A DNA stretch of 64,000 nucleotides from Streptomyces sp. A1277 (GTDB lineage Bacteria > Actinomycetota > Actinomycetes > Streptomycetales > Streptomycetaceae), in assembly GCF_004795015.1 (NCBI RefSeq), contig NZ_SSBI01000005.1, positions 124,001 through 188,000 of the forward strand. The letters run 5' to 3'. Both the position numbers and the translations under genes were made by a program. Below are positions 26,098-34,609 of the stretch, in pieces; position 1 is the first letter of the stretch; every line of letters begins with the position of its first letter. The notes beneath the pieces are model-generated. The model ran no database searches. It was not told where the DNA came from and saw nothing but the letters and a program-made list of their open reading frames with translations.

Positions 26098-26694
26098 GTG
26101 GATCAGGTCCGTTCCGGGCGGCGCACCGGGAACCTCTTCTTCGCGTTCGCCCCGTGGATCATCTTCATCGTCATCGCCTCTCCCAGTACCTGGGAGTACG
26201 CGGCGCTGGCCGCCCTGGTGGCCGCCGTCGCGCTCAACCTGCCGGACATGCGCCGCGGTTCCTTCAAGATCCTTGAGGCCACCGGCATCGTCTTCTTCGC
26301 GGTCCTCAGCGTCCTGGCGCTGTTCCTGGACCGGCAGGACCTGTACTGGGTGGAGCGGTACGCGCAGGTCCTGTCCAGCGGCGTGATCGCGGTGGTGGCC
26401 CTCGGTTCGCTGGCGTTCGTCCCCTTCACGGAGCAGTACGCCCGTGAGTCCACGCCCCGCGAGGTGTGGGGCTCGCCCGTGTTCCGCCACGTCAACCGGG
26501 TGCTGACGCTGCTGTGGGGTGCGGTCTTCGCCGTCACGGCCCTGCTGGGCCTCCTGGCGCTGCACACCTCGTCCGGCGCCGACTGGTACAACTGGATCAT
26601 CCCCGTCGTCCTGCTGGTCCTCGCCGTCCGGTTCACCGAGCGCTACCCGGACCGGGTGCGCGAGCGGGCCCGCGACGCGCACGCCTCCCCATGA
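26098..26694 (+). CDS. Small integral membrane protein, function unknown
   Basis: The 198-residue protein shows six likely membrane helices, such as NLFFAFAPWIIFIVIASPS, YAALAALVAAVALNL, FFAVLSVLALFL, GVIAVVALGSLAFVPF, LLWGAVFAVTALLGLLAL and WIIPVVLLVLAVRFTE. The loops are short, with charged ends, and the C terminus is basic-acidic. I do not recognise a named family with certainty. GTG at 26098 has GGAGG 6 bases upstream, which decides the start. It is divergent from the carotenoid oxygenase and precedes the chitinase promoter. Confidence 0.75.
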   Translation: MDQVRSGRRTGNLFFAFAPWIIFIVIASPSTWEYAALAALVAAVALNLPDMRRGSFKILEATGIVFFAVLSVLALFLDRQDLYWVERYAQVLSSGVIAVVALGSLAFVPFTEQYARESTPREVWGSPVFRHVNRVLTLLWGAVFAVTALLGLLALHTSSGADWYNWIIPVVLLVLAVRFTERYPDRVRERARDAHASP

Positions 26695-26712
26695 GGCCCA
26701 CCGGCCCCACTT

Positions 26713-26745
26713 TGGTCCAGACCTATTGACGGAAGGTCTGGACCA
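26713..26745 (+). promoter_or_regulatory. Chitinase promoter with inverted DasR-like elements
   Basis: TGGTCCAGACCT (26713-26724) and its exact reverse complement AGGTCTGGACCA (26734-26745) flank a TTGACG -35 element at 26726-26731. Each copy matches 10 of 12 bases of the DasR core TGGTCTAGACCA. Streptomyces chitinase promoters are known to carry paired 12-base repeats of this kind around the -35. Confidence 0.8.
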
Positions 26746-26818
26746 CTTTACGTTGGGCGGCGTTCACGATCCGGTTGCGTGTTGTCAGGGGCATGCCATT
26801 CGAGGAAGAGGTCCCGCC

Positions 26819-27871
26819 ATGTTCGGTCGCACATCACGTCTGCTGGGGGTCGGCCTCGCGGCGGCGTGCATCGTTCCGATGCTCGTCGCGGCCAAGCCGA
26901 GCGCCGCGCAGGAGGACACCTGCGCGGTCAAGTCGAAGCCCACGGGCAAGGTGCTCCAGGGGTACTGGGAGAACTGGGACGGGGCGTCCAATGGGGTGCA
27001 CCCGCCGCTGGGCTGGATCCCCGTCACCGACAGCCGCATCCCGCAGCACGGCTACAACGTGATCAACGCGGCCTTCCCGGTCATCCTCTCGGACGGCACC
27101 GTCCAGTGGCAGGACGGGATGGACTCGACCGTCAAGGTCCCCACGCCCGCCGAGATGTGCCAGGCCAAGGCGTCCGGGCTCACCACCCTGATGTCGATCG
27201 GCGGCGCCACCGCCGGCATCGACCTCAGCTCCACGGCCGTCGCCGACCGCTTCGTGGACACGGTGGTGCCGATCCTGAAGAAGTACAACTTCGACGGCAT
27301 CGACATCGACATCGAGACCGGCCTCACCGGCACCGGCAACATCAACCAGCTCTCCGCATCGCAGGCCAACCTGATCCGCATCATCGACGGCGTGCTCGCG
27401 CGGATGCCGTCCAACTTCGGTCTGACCATGGCGCCCGAGACGGCGTACGTCACCGGCGGGAGCATCGTCTACGGCTCGATCTGGGGCGCGTACCTGCCGA
27501 TCATCAAGAAGTACGCGGACAACGGCCGGCTCTGGTGGCTGAACATGCAGTACTACAACGGCAGCATGTACGGCTGCTCCGGCGACTCGTACTCCGCCGG
27601 CACCGTGCAGGGCTTCACCGCTCAGACGGACTGCCTGAACAAGGGGCTCGTCATCCAGGGCACCACGATCAAGGTCCCCTACGACAAGCAGGTCCCCGGC
27701 CTGCCCGCCCAGCCCGGCGCCGGCGGAGGCCACATGGCACCCGGCCTCGTCTCCCAGGCATGGAACCACTACGGCAACAGCCTCAAGGGCCTGATGACCT
27801 GGTCGCTGAACTGGGACGGCTCCAAGAACTGGACCTTCGGCGACAACGTGAAGGCGCTCCAGGGACGCTGA
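26819..27871 (+). CDS. Secreted GH18 chitinase
   Basis: The 350-residue protein has a signal peptide (LLGVGLAAACIVPMLVAA, cleaved near AKPSAAQ) and one GH18 barrel. LQGYWENWDG opens the barrel, TTLMSIGGATAG is the conserved SxGG strand, and FDGIDIDIETG near residue 160 holds the DxxDxDxE catalytic motif with the acid Glu. WWLNMQYYNG is the following substrate strand. It hydrolyses chitin by substrate-assisted catalysis outside the cell. No chitin-binding domain is present, so it is a compact single-domain form. GAAGAGG precedes the ATG at 26819. Its promoter carries paired DasR-like repeats, which fits induction by chitin breakdown products. Confidence 0.95.
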   Translation: MFGRTSRLLGVGLAAACIVPMLVAAKPSAAQEDTCAVKSKPTGKVLQGYWENWDGASNGVHPPLGWIPVTDSRIPQHGYNVINAAFPVILSDGTVQWQDGMDSTVKVPTPAEMCQAKASGLTTLMSIGGATAGIDLSSTAVADRFVDTVVPILKKYNFDGIDIDIETGLTGTGNINQLSASQANLIRIIDGVLARMPSNFGLTMAPETAYVTGGSIVYGSIWGAYLPIIKKYADNGRLWWLNMQYYNGSMYGCSGDSYSAGTVQGFTAQTDCLNKGLVIQGTTIKVPYDKQVPGLPAQPGAGGGHMAPGLVSQAWNHYGNSLKGLMTWSLNWDGSKNWTFGDNVKALQGR

Positions 27872-27882
27872 CACCCCTTGTA

Positions 27883-27929
27883 CGGCGAAGGCCCCGCACA
27901 CCCGGACCGGGCGTACGGGGCCTTCGCCG
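27883..27929. terminator. Hairpin terminator between chitinase and reductase genes
   Basis: CGGCGAAGGCCCCG (27883-27896) pairs exactly with CGGGGCCTTCGCCG (27916-27929) around a 19-base loop. It serves two convergent genes. Confidence 0.78.
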
Positions 27930-27935
27930 CGGGTG

Positions 27936-29303
27936 TCAGCTGCCGGCCTCGGAGGCGTCCAGCATGGCCTCGCGCTCCACGACCTTGATCCGCTCGCGGT
28001 CCTGCTCCGCACCCAGGGCGCGCTCGTGCGCGTCCAGGCGGTACCAGCCCTCGCGGGTGGTGTAGCGGACGCCGCGCGCCTCCAGGAACGCGGTGACGGC
28101 CTCGGGCTCGGGCTGTGCCGGGGTGGGCAGCCGGTCCGCGGCGTGGTCCTCCAGGAGGCAGGCGACCGTCTCGTTGGCGTCGCCCTTGGTGTGCCCGATC
28201 AGGCCGATCGGCCCCCGCTTGATCCAGCCGGTGACGTACACCGACTCCATCGGCTCCCCGCCCGCCAGGACCCGTCCCGCGGCGTGCGGCACGGTGCCGG
28301 ACGCGACGTCGAAGGGCAGCTTCGGCAGCTCCTGCGAGTAGTAGCCGACCGCCCGGTAGACGCTCTGGACGTCCCAGTCGTGGAAGGTGCCGGTGCCCCG
28401 GACATTGCCCGTGCCGTCCAGCTCCGTGCGCTCGGTGCGCAGCCCGGTGACCCGGCCGTCCTCGCCGAGGATCTCCACGGGGGACTCGAAGAAGTGCAGG
28501 AACAGCTTGTGCGGCCGGTCGCCGACGTCGCGGATCGCCCAGTTCTCCAGCGTGGAGGCGACCATGTTGGCCTGCTTGTTCCCGCGCCGGGTCTCGATGG
28601 ACCCCTCGTCGTAGTCGATGTCCTCGGGGTTGACGATGACCTCGATGTTCGGCGAGTGGTCCAGCTCCCGCAGCTCCATCGGGCTGAACTTGGCCTGCGC
28701 CGGGCCGCGCCGCCCGAAGACGTGCACCTCCAGCGCCTTGTTCGCCTTGAGGCCGTCGTAGACGTTGGCGGGGATCTCCGTGGGCAGCAGCTCGTCGGCG
28801 GTCTTGGCCAGGATGCGGGCCACGTCCAGGGCGACGTTGCCCACGCCCAGCACGGCGACCTTCTCGGCCTCCAGCGGCCAGGTGCGCTCCACGTCCGGGT
28901 GGCCGTCGTACCAGGAGACGAAGTCGGCGGCCCCGTACGAACCGTCCAGGTCGTTGCCCGGGATGTCCAGGGCGCGGTCCGCGTCGGCGCCGGTGGAGAA
29001 GATCACCGCGTCGTAGAAGGTCCGCAGCTCGTCGAGGCCCAGGTCGTTCGGGTAGTCGACGTTGCCGAAGAGGCGCAGCTGCGGCTTGTCCAGCACCTGG
29101 TGCAGCGCCTGCACGATGCCCTTGATGCGCGGGTGGTCGGGGGCCACGCCGTAGCGGATCAGGCCGAAGGGTGCGGGCATCCGCTCGAACAGGTCGATGG
29201 AGACGCCCGGGTCGGCGGCGGCGTCGGATTTGAGCAGCGCGTCCGCTGCGTAGATGCCGGCGGGACCGGCTCCGACGATGGCGACGCGGACGGGGCGTGT
29301 CAT
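27936..29303 (-). CDS. Ferredoxin/flavodoxin-NADP reductase, FprA type
   Basis: The 455-residue flavoenzyme matches the adrenodoxin reductase/FprA family. The FAD motif is VAIVGAGPAGIYAADALL at the N terminus, followed by PFGLIRYGVAPDHPRIK. The NADP motif is VLGVGNVALDVARIL, and VFGRRGPAQAKFSPMELREL is the typical NADP-phosphate-binding stretch. The C-terminal FAD contact is YVTGWIKRGPIGLIGHTKGD. It moves electrons between NADPH and ferredoxins, for example for cytochrome P450 enzymes. GAAGGA lies about 10 bases before the ATG. An iron-box-like sequence overlaps its promoter region. No ferredoxin gene is adjacent. Confidence 0.93.
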   Translation of the reverse strand: MTRPVRVAIVGAGPAGIYAADALLKSDAAADPGVSIDLFERMPAPFGLIRYGVAPDHPRIKGIVQALHQVLDKPQLRLFGNVDYPNDLGLDELRTFYDAVIFSTGADADRALDIPGNDLDGSYGAADFVSWYDGHPDVERTWPLEAEKVAVLGVGNVALDVARILAKTADELLPTEIPANVYDGLKANKALEVHVFGRRGPAQAKFSPMELRELDHSPNIEVIVNPEDIDYDEGSIETRRGNKQANMVASTLENWAIRDVGDRPHKLFLHFFESPVEILGEDGRVTGLRTERTELDGTGNVRGTGTFHDWDVQSVYRAVGYYSQELPKLPFDVASGTVPHAAGRVLAGGEPMESVYVTGWIKRGPIGLIGHTKGDANETVACLLEDHAADRLPTPAQPEPEAVTAFLEARGVRYTTREGWYRLDAHERALGAEQDRERIKVVEREAMLDASEAGS

Positions 29304-29345
29304 GGCGAGCTGTTCCTTCGAACGGATGAGCAGAAACAGGGCCGG

Positions 29346-29364
29346 ATTAGTAAGGCAAGGCTTA
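29346..29364. promoter_or_regulatory. Iron-box-like site (DmdR/DtxR type) upstream of the reductase
   Basis: ATTAGTAAGGCAAGGCTTA agrees with the 19-base DtxR/DmdR consensus TTAGGTTAGGCTAACCTAA at 12 positions, including the central AGGC. It starts 43 bases upstream of the reductase ATG. The dyad is imperfect, so I rate it as a candidate. Confidence 0.45.
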
Positions 29365-29576
29365 GTCGACCCCGTCCACACGTTAGCCGCTGCTCCTGCC
29401 CGGTTTCGGGGCGGGGCTGAGTTACCGGCCGGTATCCGGTATGCCGTCCTGTCGCCCTGCGCCCGAATTCCTTGAAAACCGGCCCCTCTGGAGCTTCCGA
29501 AAATGTGTTCCATTGCACATTCACCAGATGGACGGCTCAGTCGAAGATTCGGACAAATGGTGGCAGAGTGACGCAC

Positions 29577-31643
29577 ATGGATGATCGGGTAGCGGGTGCC
29601 CTGTCACTCCCGGACGACTGGCCCGCCCACCCGGATCTCAGCCTCGCCCTGAACCGAATGGGCAGCTTCGACTGGGATCTCGACAGCGGCCTCATGCACA
29701 TGGACCGGACCGCCCTCGACGTGTTCGACCTCAGGGCCGACGAGTACGACAACCGGCCGGAGTCGCTCGGGCGGCGCGTGCCGCCCGACGAGGCCGTCCG
29801 GCTGGACGCCATGGTGTCCCAGGCGCTCAAGAGCGGCCGCGCCGACTACGGTGCCTACTTCCGCGTGCACAGGCGCGACGGGACACTGCGCTGGGCGCAC
29901 ACCCAGGGCTTCGTCCGGCGCGACGGCGCCGGACGGCCGCGCCGGATCATCGGCATCGTCAGGGACGCCACCCAGGAGCTCGCCGACTCCACCGCCCGCC
30001 GCGAGCTGGACGAGGAGCTGCGCCGCAGGACCAGCCTCGTGGACGCCACCACCGCGGCGCTGGCCCACGCCCGCACGGTCAAGGACGTCATCGAGGTCCT
30101 GAAGAACTCCGAGGGAATGGCCCTGCTCGGGGCGACCAGCCTGGTCATGGGGCTGATCGAGGCCGGCCGCATCCACCTGGTGGCCGACGGGCCCGAGGGG
30201 TCGTTCGTGCCCGGGACGCGCTACACCCGCACGGACGACCAGTACCCGATGAGCGAGGTCGTCCGCACGCTCGGCCCACGCTTCATCGAGTCGGCCGATG
30301 ACTTCGCCGACTCCTACCCCGTCCTGTGGCCCCACATCAGCCACCTCGGCATCACCTCGGCCGCCTATCTGCCGCTGATCGCCCAGGCCCGCCCCATCGG
30401 CGCGCTCGGCCTGCTCTACAGCGGCAAGAACGGCTTCACCGCCGACGAACGCAACCTCCTGCTCGCCCTCGGCAGCTCCATCGCCCAGAGCCTCCAGCGC
30501 GCCATGCTCTACGAACAGGAGCACGACCTCGCCGAAGGGCTCCAGCAGGCCATGCTGCCGCGCCGGATCCCCGACGTGCCGGGCGCCCAGATCGCCGTGC
30601 GCTACCGCTCGGCCCGGCTGGGCCGGGACATCGGCGGCGACTGGTACGACGTCATCCCGCTGCCCGGCGGCCGGGTCGGCGCCGTCATCGGTGACGTCCA
30701 GGGTCACGACACCCACGCGGCCGCCGTGATGGGGCAGCTGCGCATCGTTCTGCGGGCGTACGCCGCCGAGGGGCACAGCCCCGCCACGGTCATGGCCCGG
30801 GCCTCCGTCTTCCTGCACGAACTCGACACCGACCGCTTCGCCACCTGCACCTACGTGGAGGCGGACCTGACCACCGGGGTGGTCCAGCTGGTCCGGGCCG
30901 GGCACGTGGACCCGCTGGTGCGCGACGCCGACGGGAGCTGCCGCAGGCTGCCGTCCGAGGGTGGGCTGCCGCTCGGGCTCTCCGCCGAGTTCGGCCGGCT
31001 GGAGTATCCGGTCGGCACGGTCGAGCTGGACCCCGGACAGACCATGGTGCTGTTCACCGACGGCCTGGTGGAGCAGCCGGGCTCCGATCTCGACGAAGGT
31101 ACGCAGCAGCTCAGCGATCTGATCAGGAGCGGCCCGAAGGATCTCCAGCAGCTGGCCGACCGGCTCTGCGCCTCGGTGGACGAGCGCGGCGGCGAGGACG
31201 ACGTGGCGGTGCTGCTCCTGCGCCGCAAGGCCGCACAGGCCCCGCAGCCAGGCGGCCGGCTCCAGCAGCACGTCGCGCAGAGCGACCCGGAGGCCCTCAG
31301 CTCGGCCCGCCACATGATCCGCGCGGCGGTACGGGCCTGGGGCGCCAAGGACCGGGCCGACGAGGTCGAACTGGCCGCCGACGAGCTGACCACCAACGCC
31401 CTGATGCACACGGACGGCGGCGCGATCGTCACCATCCGGGTGCTGACCGGCCCCGGTCGGCGGCTCCGGGTCGACGTCGAGGACCGGTCGAGCGCCCTGC
31501 CGCGCCGCCGGGACGCCGGTGAGTCGGGGGTCTCCGGGCGCGGACTGATGCTGGTCGACCAGCTGGCGGACGCCTGGGGCGTCGAGTCCCGGGGCACCGG
31601 CAAATGCGTCTGGTGCGAATTCGCCATTCCGCCACGCGGCTGA
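29577..31643 (+). CDS. PAS-GAF-PP2C-HATPase regulatory phosphatase
   Basis: The 688-residue protein has four modules. A PAS domain covers about residues 15-140 (FDWDLDSGLMHMDRTALDVF to RIIGIVRDATQE). A GAF domain covers about 160-320 and ends with LLYSGKNGFTADERNLLLAL. The SpoIIE-type PP2C domain (about 330-550) has all metal motifs: IGGDWYDVIPL, VIGDVQGHDTH, LFTDGLVEQ and GEDDVAVLLL. A RsbW-like ATPase (about 570-685) has ELAADELTTNALMH and SGRGLMLVDQLAD. Such proteins combine phosphatase and kinase functions for STAS antagonists, steered by the PAS/GAF input. The ATG at 29577 is chosen; a GTG at 29568 is an equal alternative. It is divergent from the reductase gene. Confidence 0.92.
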   Translation: MDDRVAGALSLPDDWPAHPDLSLALNRMGSFDWDLDSGLMHMDRTALDVFDLRADEYDNRPESLGRRVPPDEAVRLDAMVSQALKSGRADYGAYFRVHRRDGTLRWAHTQGFVRRDGAGRPRRIIGIVRDATQELADSTARRELDEELRRRTSLVDATTAALAHARTVKDVIEVLKNSEGMALLGATSLVMGLIEAGRIHLVADGPEGSFVPGTRYTRTDDQYPMSEVVRTLGPRFIESADDFADSYPVLWPHISHLGITSAAYLPLIAQARPIGALGLLYSGKNGFTADERNLLLALGSSIAQSLQRAMLYEQEHDLAEGLQQAMLPRRIPDVPGAQIAVRYRSARLGRDIGGDWYDVIPLPGGRVGAVIGDVQGHDTHAAAVMGQLRIVLRAYAAEGHSPATVMARASVFLHELDTDRFATCTYVEADLTTGVVQLVRAGHVDPLVRDADGSCRRLPSEGGLPLGLSAEFGRLEYPVGTVELDPGQTMVLFTDGLVEQPGSDLDEGTQQLSDLIRSGPKDLQQLADRLCASVDERGGEDDVAVLLLRRKAAQAPQPGGRLQQHVAQSDPEALSSARHMIRAAVRAWGAKDRADEVELAADELTTNALMHTDGGAIVTIRVLTGPGRRLRVDVEDRSSALPRRRDAGESGVSGRGLMLVDQLADAWGVESRGTGKCVWCEFAIPPRG

Positions 31644-31693
31644 CCCGGCCCGCGCGTGGCCCGAACGGAGGGCGGATTGAGCGCAATCGACCT

Positions 31694-31729
31694 GTAACTG
31701 AACGTAACATGGCGGTACTTGACCGTAAC
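31694..31729. promoter_or_regulatory. Three phased GTAAC repeats around a -35 element
   Basis: GTAAC occurs at 31694, 31704 and 31725, spaced 10 and 21 bases, that is one and two helical turns. A TTGACC -35-like element (31719-31724) sits directly before the third copy, upstream of the acyltransferase gene. The regulator is unknown. Confidence 0.4.
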
Positions 31730-31789
31730 GGAACGCGAGAGGTTGGCTGCGTCGTGGCCGGTCTCCGTCTTCGATGACATGAGGACCCG

Positions 31790-33193
31790 TTGGGCACTGA
31801 GCTACTGGCACCCCTCGATCTCGCCTTCTGGCACCTCGAGTCCGCTGCCCACCCCATGCACCTCGGCGCACTCGCCGTGTTCGCCCCGCCGCCGGACGGG
31901 GCCCCCGGCCCCGACACGCTCCTCGAACTCCTCGGCGCCCGGGCCTCGGCGATTCCCCGGCTGCGCATGCGGGTGCGCGACGTGCTGCTGCCGGTCGGCG
32001 GCGCGGCCTGGTTCGCCGACAAGGACTTCGACGTGCACCGCCACGTCATGCGCGTCACGCTGCCCGCCGATCGGAGCGCACCCGGCGGCGAGGGCTTCAT
32101 GGCGGCGGCGACCGGGCTCGCGGGCGAGCTGATGGAGCGGCCGCTGCGGCGGGGCCTGCCGCCCTGGGAGATGTACCTCATCGACCCGGACGCCGACGGA
32201 ACCTTCGCCGTGCTCGTCAAACTCCACCACGCGCTGGCCGACGGCATGCGGGCGGTCGCCATCGGGGCCGGGATCTTCGACGAGATCGCCTCCGCGACGG
32301 CCCGCCCCCGGTCCGCCGCCCCGTCCGCCCTGCCGCGCCCCGTGCCGCCCCGCTCCTGGATGCCGGGCCCGCGCCAGGTCGCCGTGCTCGCCCTCGGCCG
32401 GATCGAGGACCTCGGCCGTGCCTTCGGCGTCGGCGCCTCGCTGGTGCGGGCGGGCCGCCTCGATCCGCGCGGCGCGCCGGCGCTCAGGGCCGGCTCCAGC
32501 GGGACCCGGCGGCTGGCCACGGCCGACCTTGACCTCGAAACCGTGCGGCGGATCCGGCGCGTCTGCGGTGGCACGGGCAACGACGTGCTGCTCGCGGTCG
32601 TGGCGGGCGCGCTGCGCCACTGGATGCTGGAGCGCGGCGAGTCCCTGCCCGGCGACGACCCGCGCGCCCTGGTCCCCGTATCCCGTCGCAGGCCCGGCGG
32701 CGCGGCCACCGCGAACGGCAACCGGCTCTCCGCCTATCTCCTCGGCCTCCCCGTCTGCGAGGCCGACCCCTGGGAGCGGCTGCGGGCGGTACGCGGGGCG
32801 ATGGACCGCAACAAGGCGGCGGGGCCGCTGCGGGGAGCGGGCGCGGTCGCGGTACTGGCCGACCAGCTTCCCTCGCTGGCCCACCGTTTCGGCGCCCCGC
32901 TCGCCGGGAACGCGGCCCGGATGCTCTTCGACGTCCTGGTCACCAGCGTGCCCCTGCCGCGCTCACGGCTCTCGCTGGCCGGCTGCCCCCTGAGCGCCCT
33001 CTACCCGATGGCGCCGCTGGCCCGGGGCCAGTCCATGGCCGTCGCGCTGACCACGTACGGCTCACGCGTGCACATCGGCCTGGTGGCCGACGGCAAGGCG
33101 CTCCCCGACCTGGAGCGGCTGGCGCGGTGCGTCGAGGAGGAGGCGGCCGGACTCCTCGCGGTGGCGGGGGAGGGGAGGCGGTCGGTCTCATAG
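31790..33193 (+). CDS. WS/DGAT-type acyltransferase
   Basis: The 467-residue protein belongs to the wax ester synthase/diacylglycerol acyltransferase family, which makes triacylglycerols or wax esters from acyl-CoA. The N terminus LAPLDLAFWHLESAAHPMHL is typical, and the active site appears as LVKLHHALADGMRAV (HHxxxDG). The C-terminal half has GNDVLLAVVAGALRHW, NGNRLSAYLLGLP and VTSVPLPRSRLSLAGCPLSA, where the family usually has the PLP-type motif. The start is TTG at 31790, supported by GAGGA 5 bases upstream. Streptomyces stores triacylglycerol before sporulation, so storage lipid synthesis is the likely role. It follows the PP2C gene after a 146-base promoter region. Confidence 0.93.
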   Translation: MGTELLAPLDLAFWHLESAAHPMHLGALAVFAPPPDGAPGPDTLLELLGARASAIPRLRMRVRDVLLPVGGAAWFADKDFDVHRHVMRVTLPADRSAPGGEGFMAAATGLAGELMERPLRRGLPPWEMYLIDPDADGTFAVLVKLHHALADGMRAVAIGAGIFDEIASATARPRSAAPSALPRPVPPRSWMPGPRQVAVLALGRIEDLGRAFGVGASLVRAGRLDPRGAPALRAGSSGTRRLATADLDLETVRRIRRVCGGTGNDVLLAVVAGALRHWMLERGESLPGDDPRALVPVSRRRPGGAATANGNRLSAYLLGLPVCEADPWERLRAVRGAMDRNKAAGPLRGAGAVAVLADQLPSLAHRFGAPLAGNAARMLFDVLVTSVPLPRSRLSLAGCPLSALYPMAPLARGQSMAVALTTYGSRVHIGLVADGKALPDLERLARCVEEEAAGLLAVAGEGRRSVS

Positions 33194-33242
33194 ATCGGAC
33201 AGATAGCTTCGCCGTGGCCGCATTTTGGTGGTGCAAGGGGTG

Positions 33243-33271
33243 TTGACGCGCCCAAGTGATCCGATGAATAT
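33243..33271 (+). promoter_or_regulatory. Promoter candidate of the fucose-type operon
   Basis: TTGACG at 33243-33248 is followed by GAATAT at 33266-33271 with a 17-base spacer. An overlapping TATACG lies 3 bases further on. Both fit transcription starting before the GTG at 33312. Confidence 0.4.
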
Positions 33272-33311
33272 ACGCAGTGTGGCAACGATCATCGAGCAGG
33301 GCGGCGGAGCA

Positions 33312-34295
33312 GTGCGGCGCAACAGACTGGGAAACAGCGCGGTCGAGATCACCGCACTCTCCTTCGGCGCGGCCGCCATCGGCAACCTCTACAGCGCGGT
33401 GGAGCCGGAGCGGGCCGCGGCGACCGTCGACGCCGCCTGGGACGCCGGCATCCGCTACTTCGACACCGCCCCGCACTACGGACTCGGTCTCTCCGAACGG
33501 CGTCTGGGCGAAGCGCTGCGGCGCCGCCCACGCGACGCCTACACGCTCTCCACCAAGGTCGGCCGGGTGCTCGACCCGCTGCCCGCCGGTGAGGCCGCCG
33601 CCTCCGAAGGGCTCAGCGAGGGCTTCGCCGTACGCGCCACGCACCGCCGCCGCTGGGACTTCAGCGCCGCCGGGGTCCGCCGCAGCATCGAGGACAGCCT
33701 GGACCGCCTCGGCCTCGACCGCATCGACATCGCCTACCTCCACGACCCCGACCACCACGCGGAAGCCGCCTTCCGCGAGGGCTACCCGGAACTGGAGCGG
33801 CTGCGCGCGGAAGGGGTCGTCGGGGCGATCGGCGCCGGCATGAACCAGACCGCGATGCTCACCCGCTTCGTCCTGGACACCGACGTCGACGTGGTCCTCT
33901 GCGCGGGCCGCCACACCCTCCTCGACCAGTCGGCGCTCACCGACCTGCTGCCGGCCGCCGCCGCACGCGGCCGCAGCGTCGTCGTCGGCGGGGTCTTCAA
34001 CTCCGGCCTCCTGGCCGACCCGCGCCCCGGCGCGACCTACGACTACGCCACCGCCCCGCTGAACCTGCTCGACCGCGCCCTGCACCTGAAGGGCGTCACC
34101 GAGGCCCACGGCGTGCCGCTGCGCGCCGCCGCCCTGCACTACCCGCTCACCCACCCGGCCGTCGCCGGTGTCCTCGTCGGCACCCGCTCCCCGGACGAGG
34201 TGCGCGACGCCGCCGCACAGCTGAACCGGGAGATCCCCGACGCCCTCTGGGACGACCTGCGCGACCAGGGCCTGCTGGCCGGGAACGGACACTGA
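33312..34295 (+). CDS. Aldo/keto reductase, L-fucose/aldose dehydrogenase type
   Basis: The 327-residue protein has the AKR barrel start LGNSAVEITALSFGAAAIGN and the catalytic region DAGIRYFDTAPHYGLGLSERRLG, where Asp and Tyr are two of the tetrad residues; TKVGRVLD supplies the Lys, and AYLHDPDHH the His region. The C-terminal NAD(P) segment is GVLVGTRSPDEVRDA. With a mutarotase and a lactonase downstream, the best role is oxidation of L-fucose (or D-arabinose-like sugars) to the lactone. GTG at 33312 matches the start of family homology; an upstream ATG at 33264 is in frame. The ribosome binding site GGCGGAG is close to the start. Confidence 0.9.
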   Translation: MRRNRLGNSAVEITALSFGAAAIGNLYSAVEPERAAATVDAAWDAGIRYFDTAPHYGLGLSERRLGEALRRRPRDAYTLSTKVGRVLDPLPAGEAAASEGLSEGFAVRATHRRRWDFSAAGVRRSIEDSLDRLGLDRIDIAYLHDPDHHAEAAFREGYPELERLRAEGVVGAIGAGMNQTAMLTRFVLDTDVDVVLCAGRHTLLDQSALTDLLPAAAARGRSVVVGGVFNSGLLADPRPGATYDYATAPLNLLDRALHLKGVTEAHGVPLRAAALHYPLTHPAVAGVLVGTRSPDEVRDAAAQLNREIPDALWDDLRDQGLLAGNGH

Positions 34296-34296
34296 C

Positions 34297-34608
34297 GTGC
34301 GCATAGCCCTGCACACCAAGGTCCGCGCCGACCGCGTCGCCGCGTACGAGGCCGCGCACCGCGAGGTCCCGCCCGAGCTGACCCGCGCGATCCGGGCCGC
34401 GGGCGCCGGCTCCTGGACGATCTGGCGCAGCGGCACCGACCTGTTCCACCTCATCGAGTGTGACGACTACGCCCGCCTCCTGGCCGAACTGGAGCACCTG
34501 CCCGTCAACGTCGCCTGGCAGGCCCGGATGGACGGGCTCCTGGACGTCGCGCACGACTACTCGACCGAGGGCGCCGAAGCCGGGCTCCCCGTCGTCTGGG
34601 AGCTGTGA
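34297..34608 (+). CDS. L-rhamnose/L-fucose mutarotase family protein
   Basis: The 103-residue protein is a ferredoxin-like fold mutarotase of the RhaM type. The basic start MRIALHTKVRADRVAAYEAAH is followed by PPELTRAIRAAGAGSWTIWR and LFHLIECDDY, and the segment NVAWQARMDGLLD contains family residues. Such enzymes speed the change between alpha and beta sugar anomers, which feeds the correct form to the dehydrogenase. GTG at 34297 begins one base after the upstream stop. The stop is followed by the amidohydrolase ATG at 34610. Confidence 0.88.
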   Translation: MRIALHTKVRADRVAAYEAAHREVPPELTRAIRAAGAGSWTIWRSGTDLFHLIECDDYARLLAELEHLPVNVAWQARMDGLLDVAHDYSTEGAEAGLPVVWEL

Positions 34609-34609
34609 G

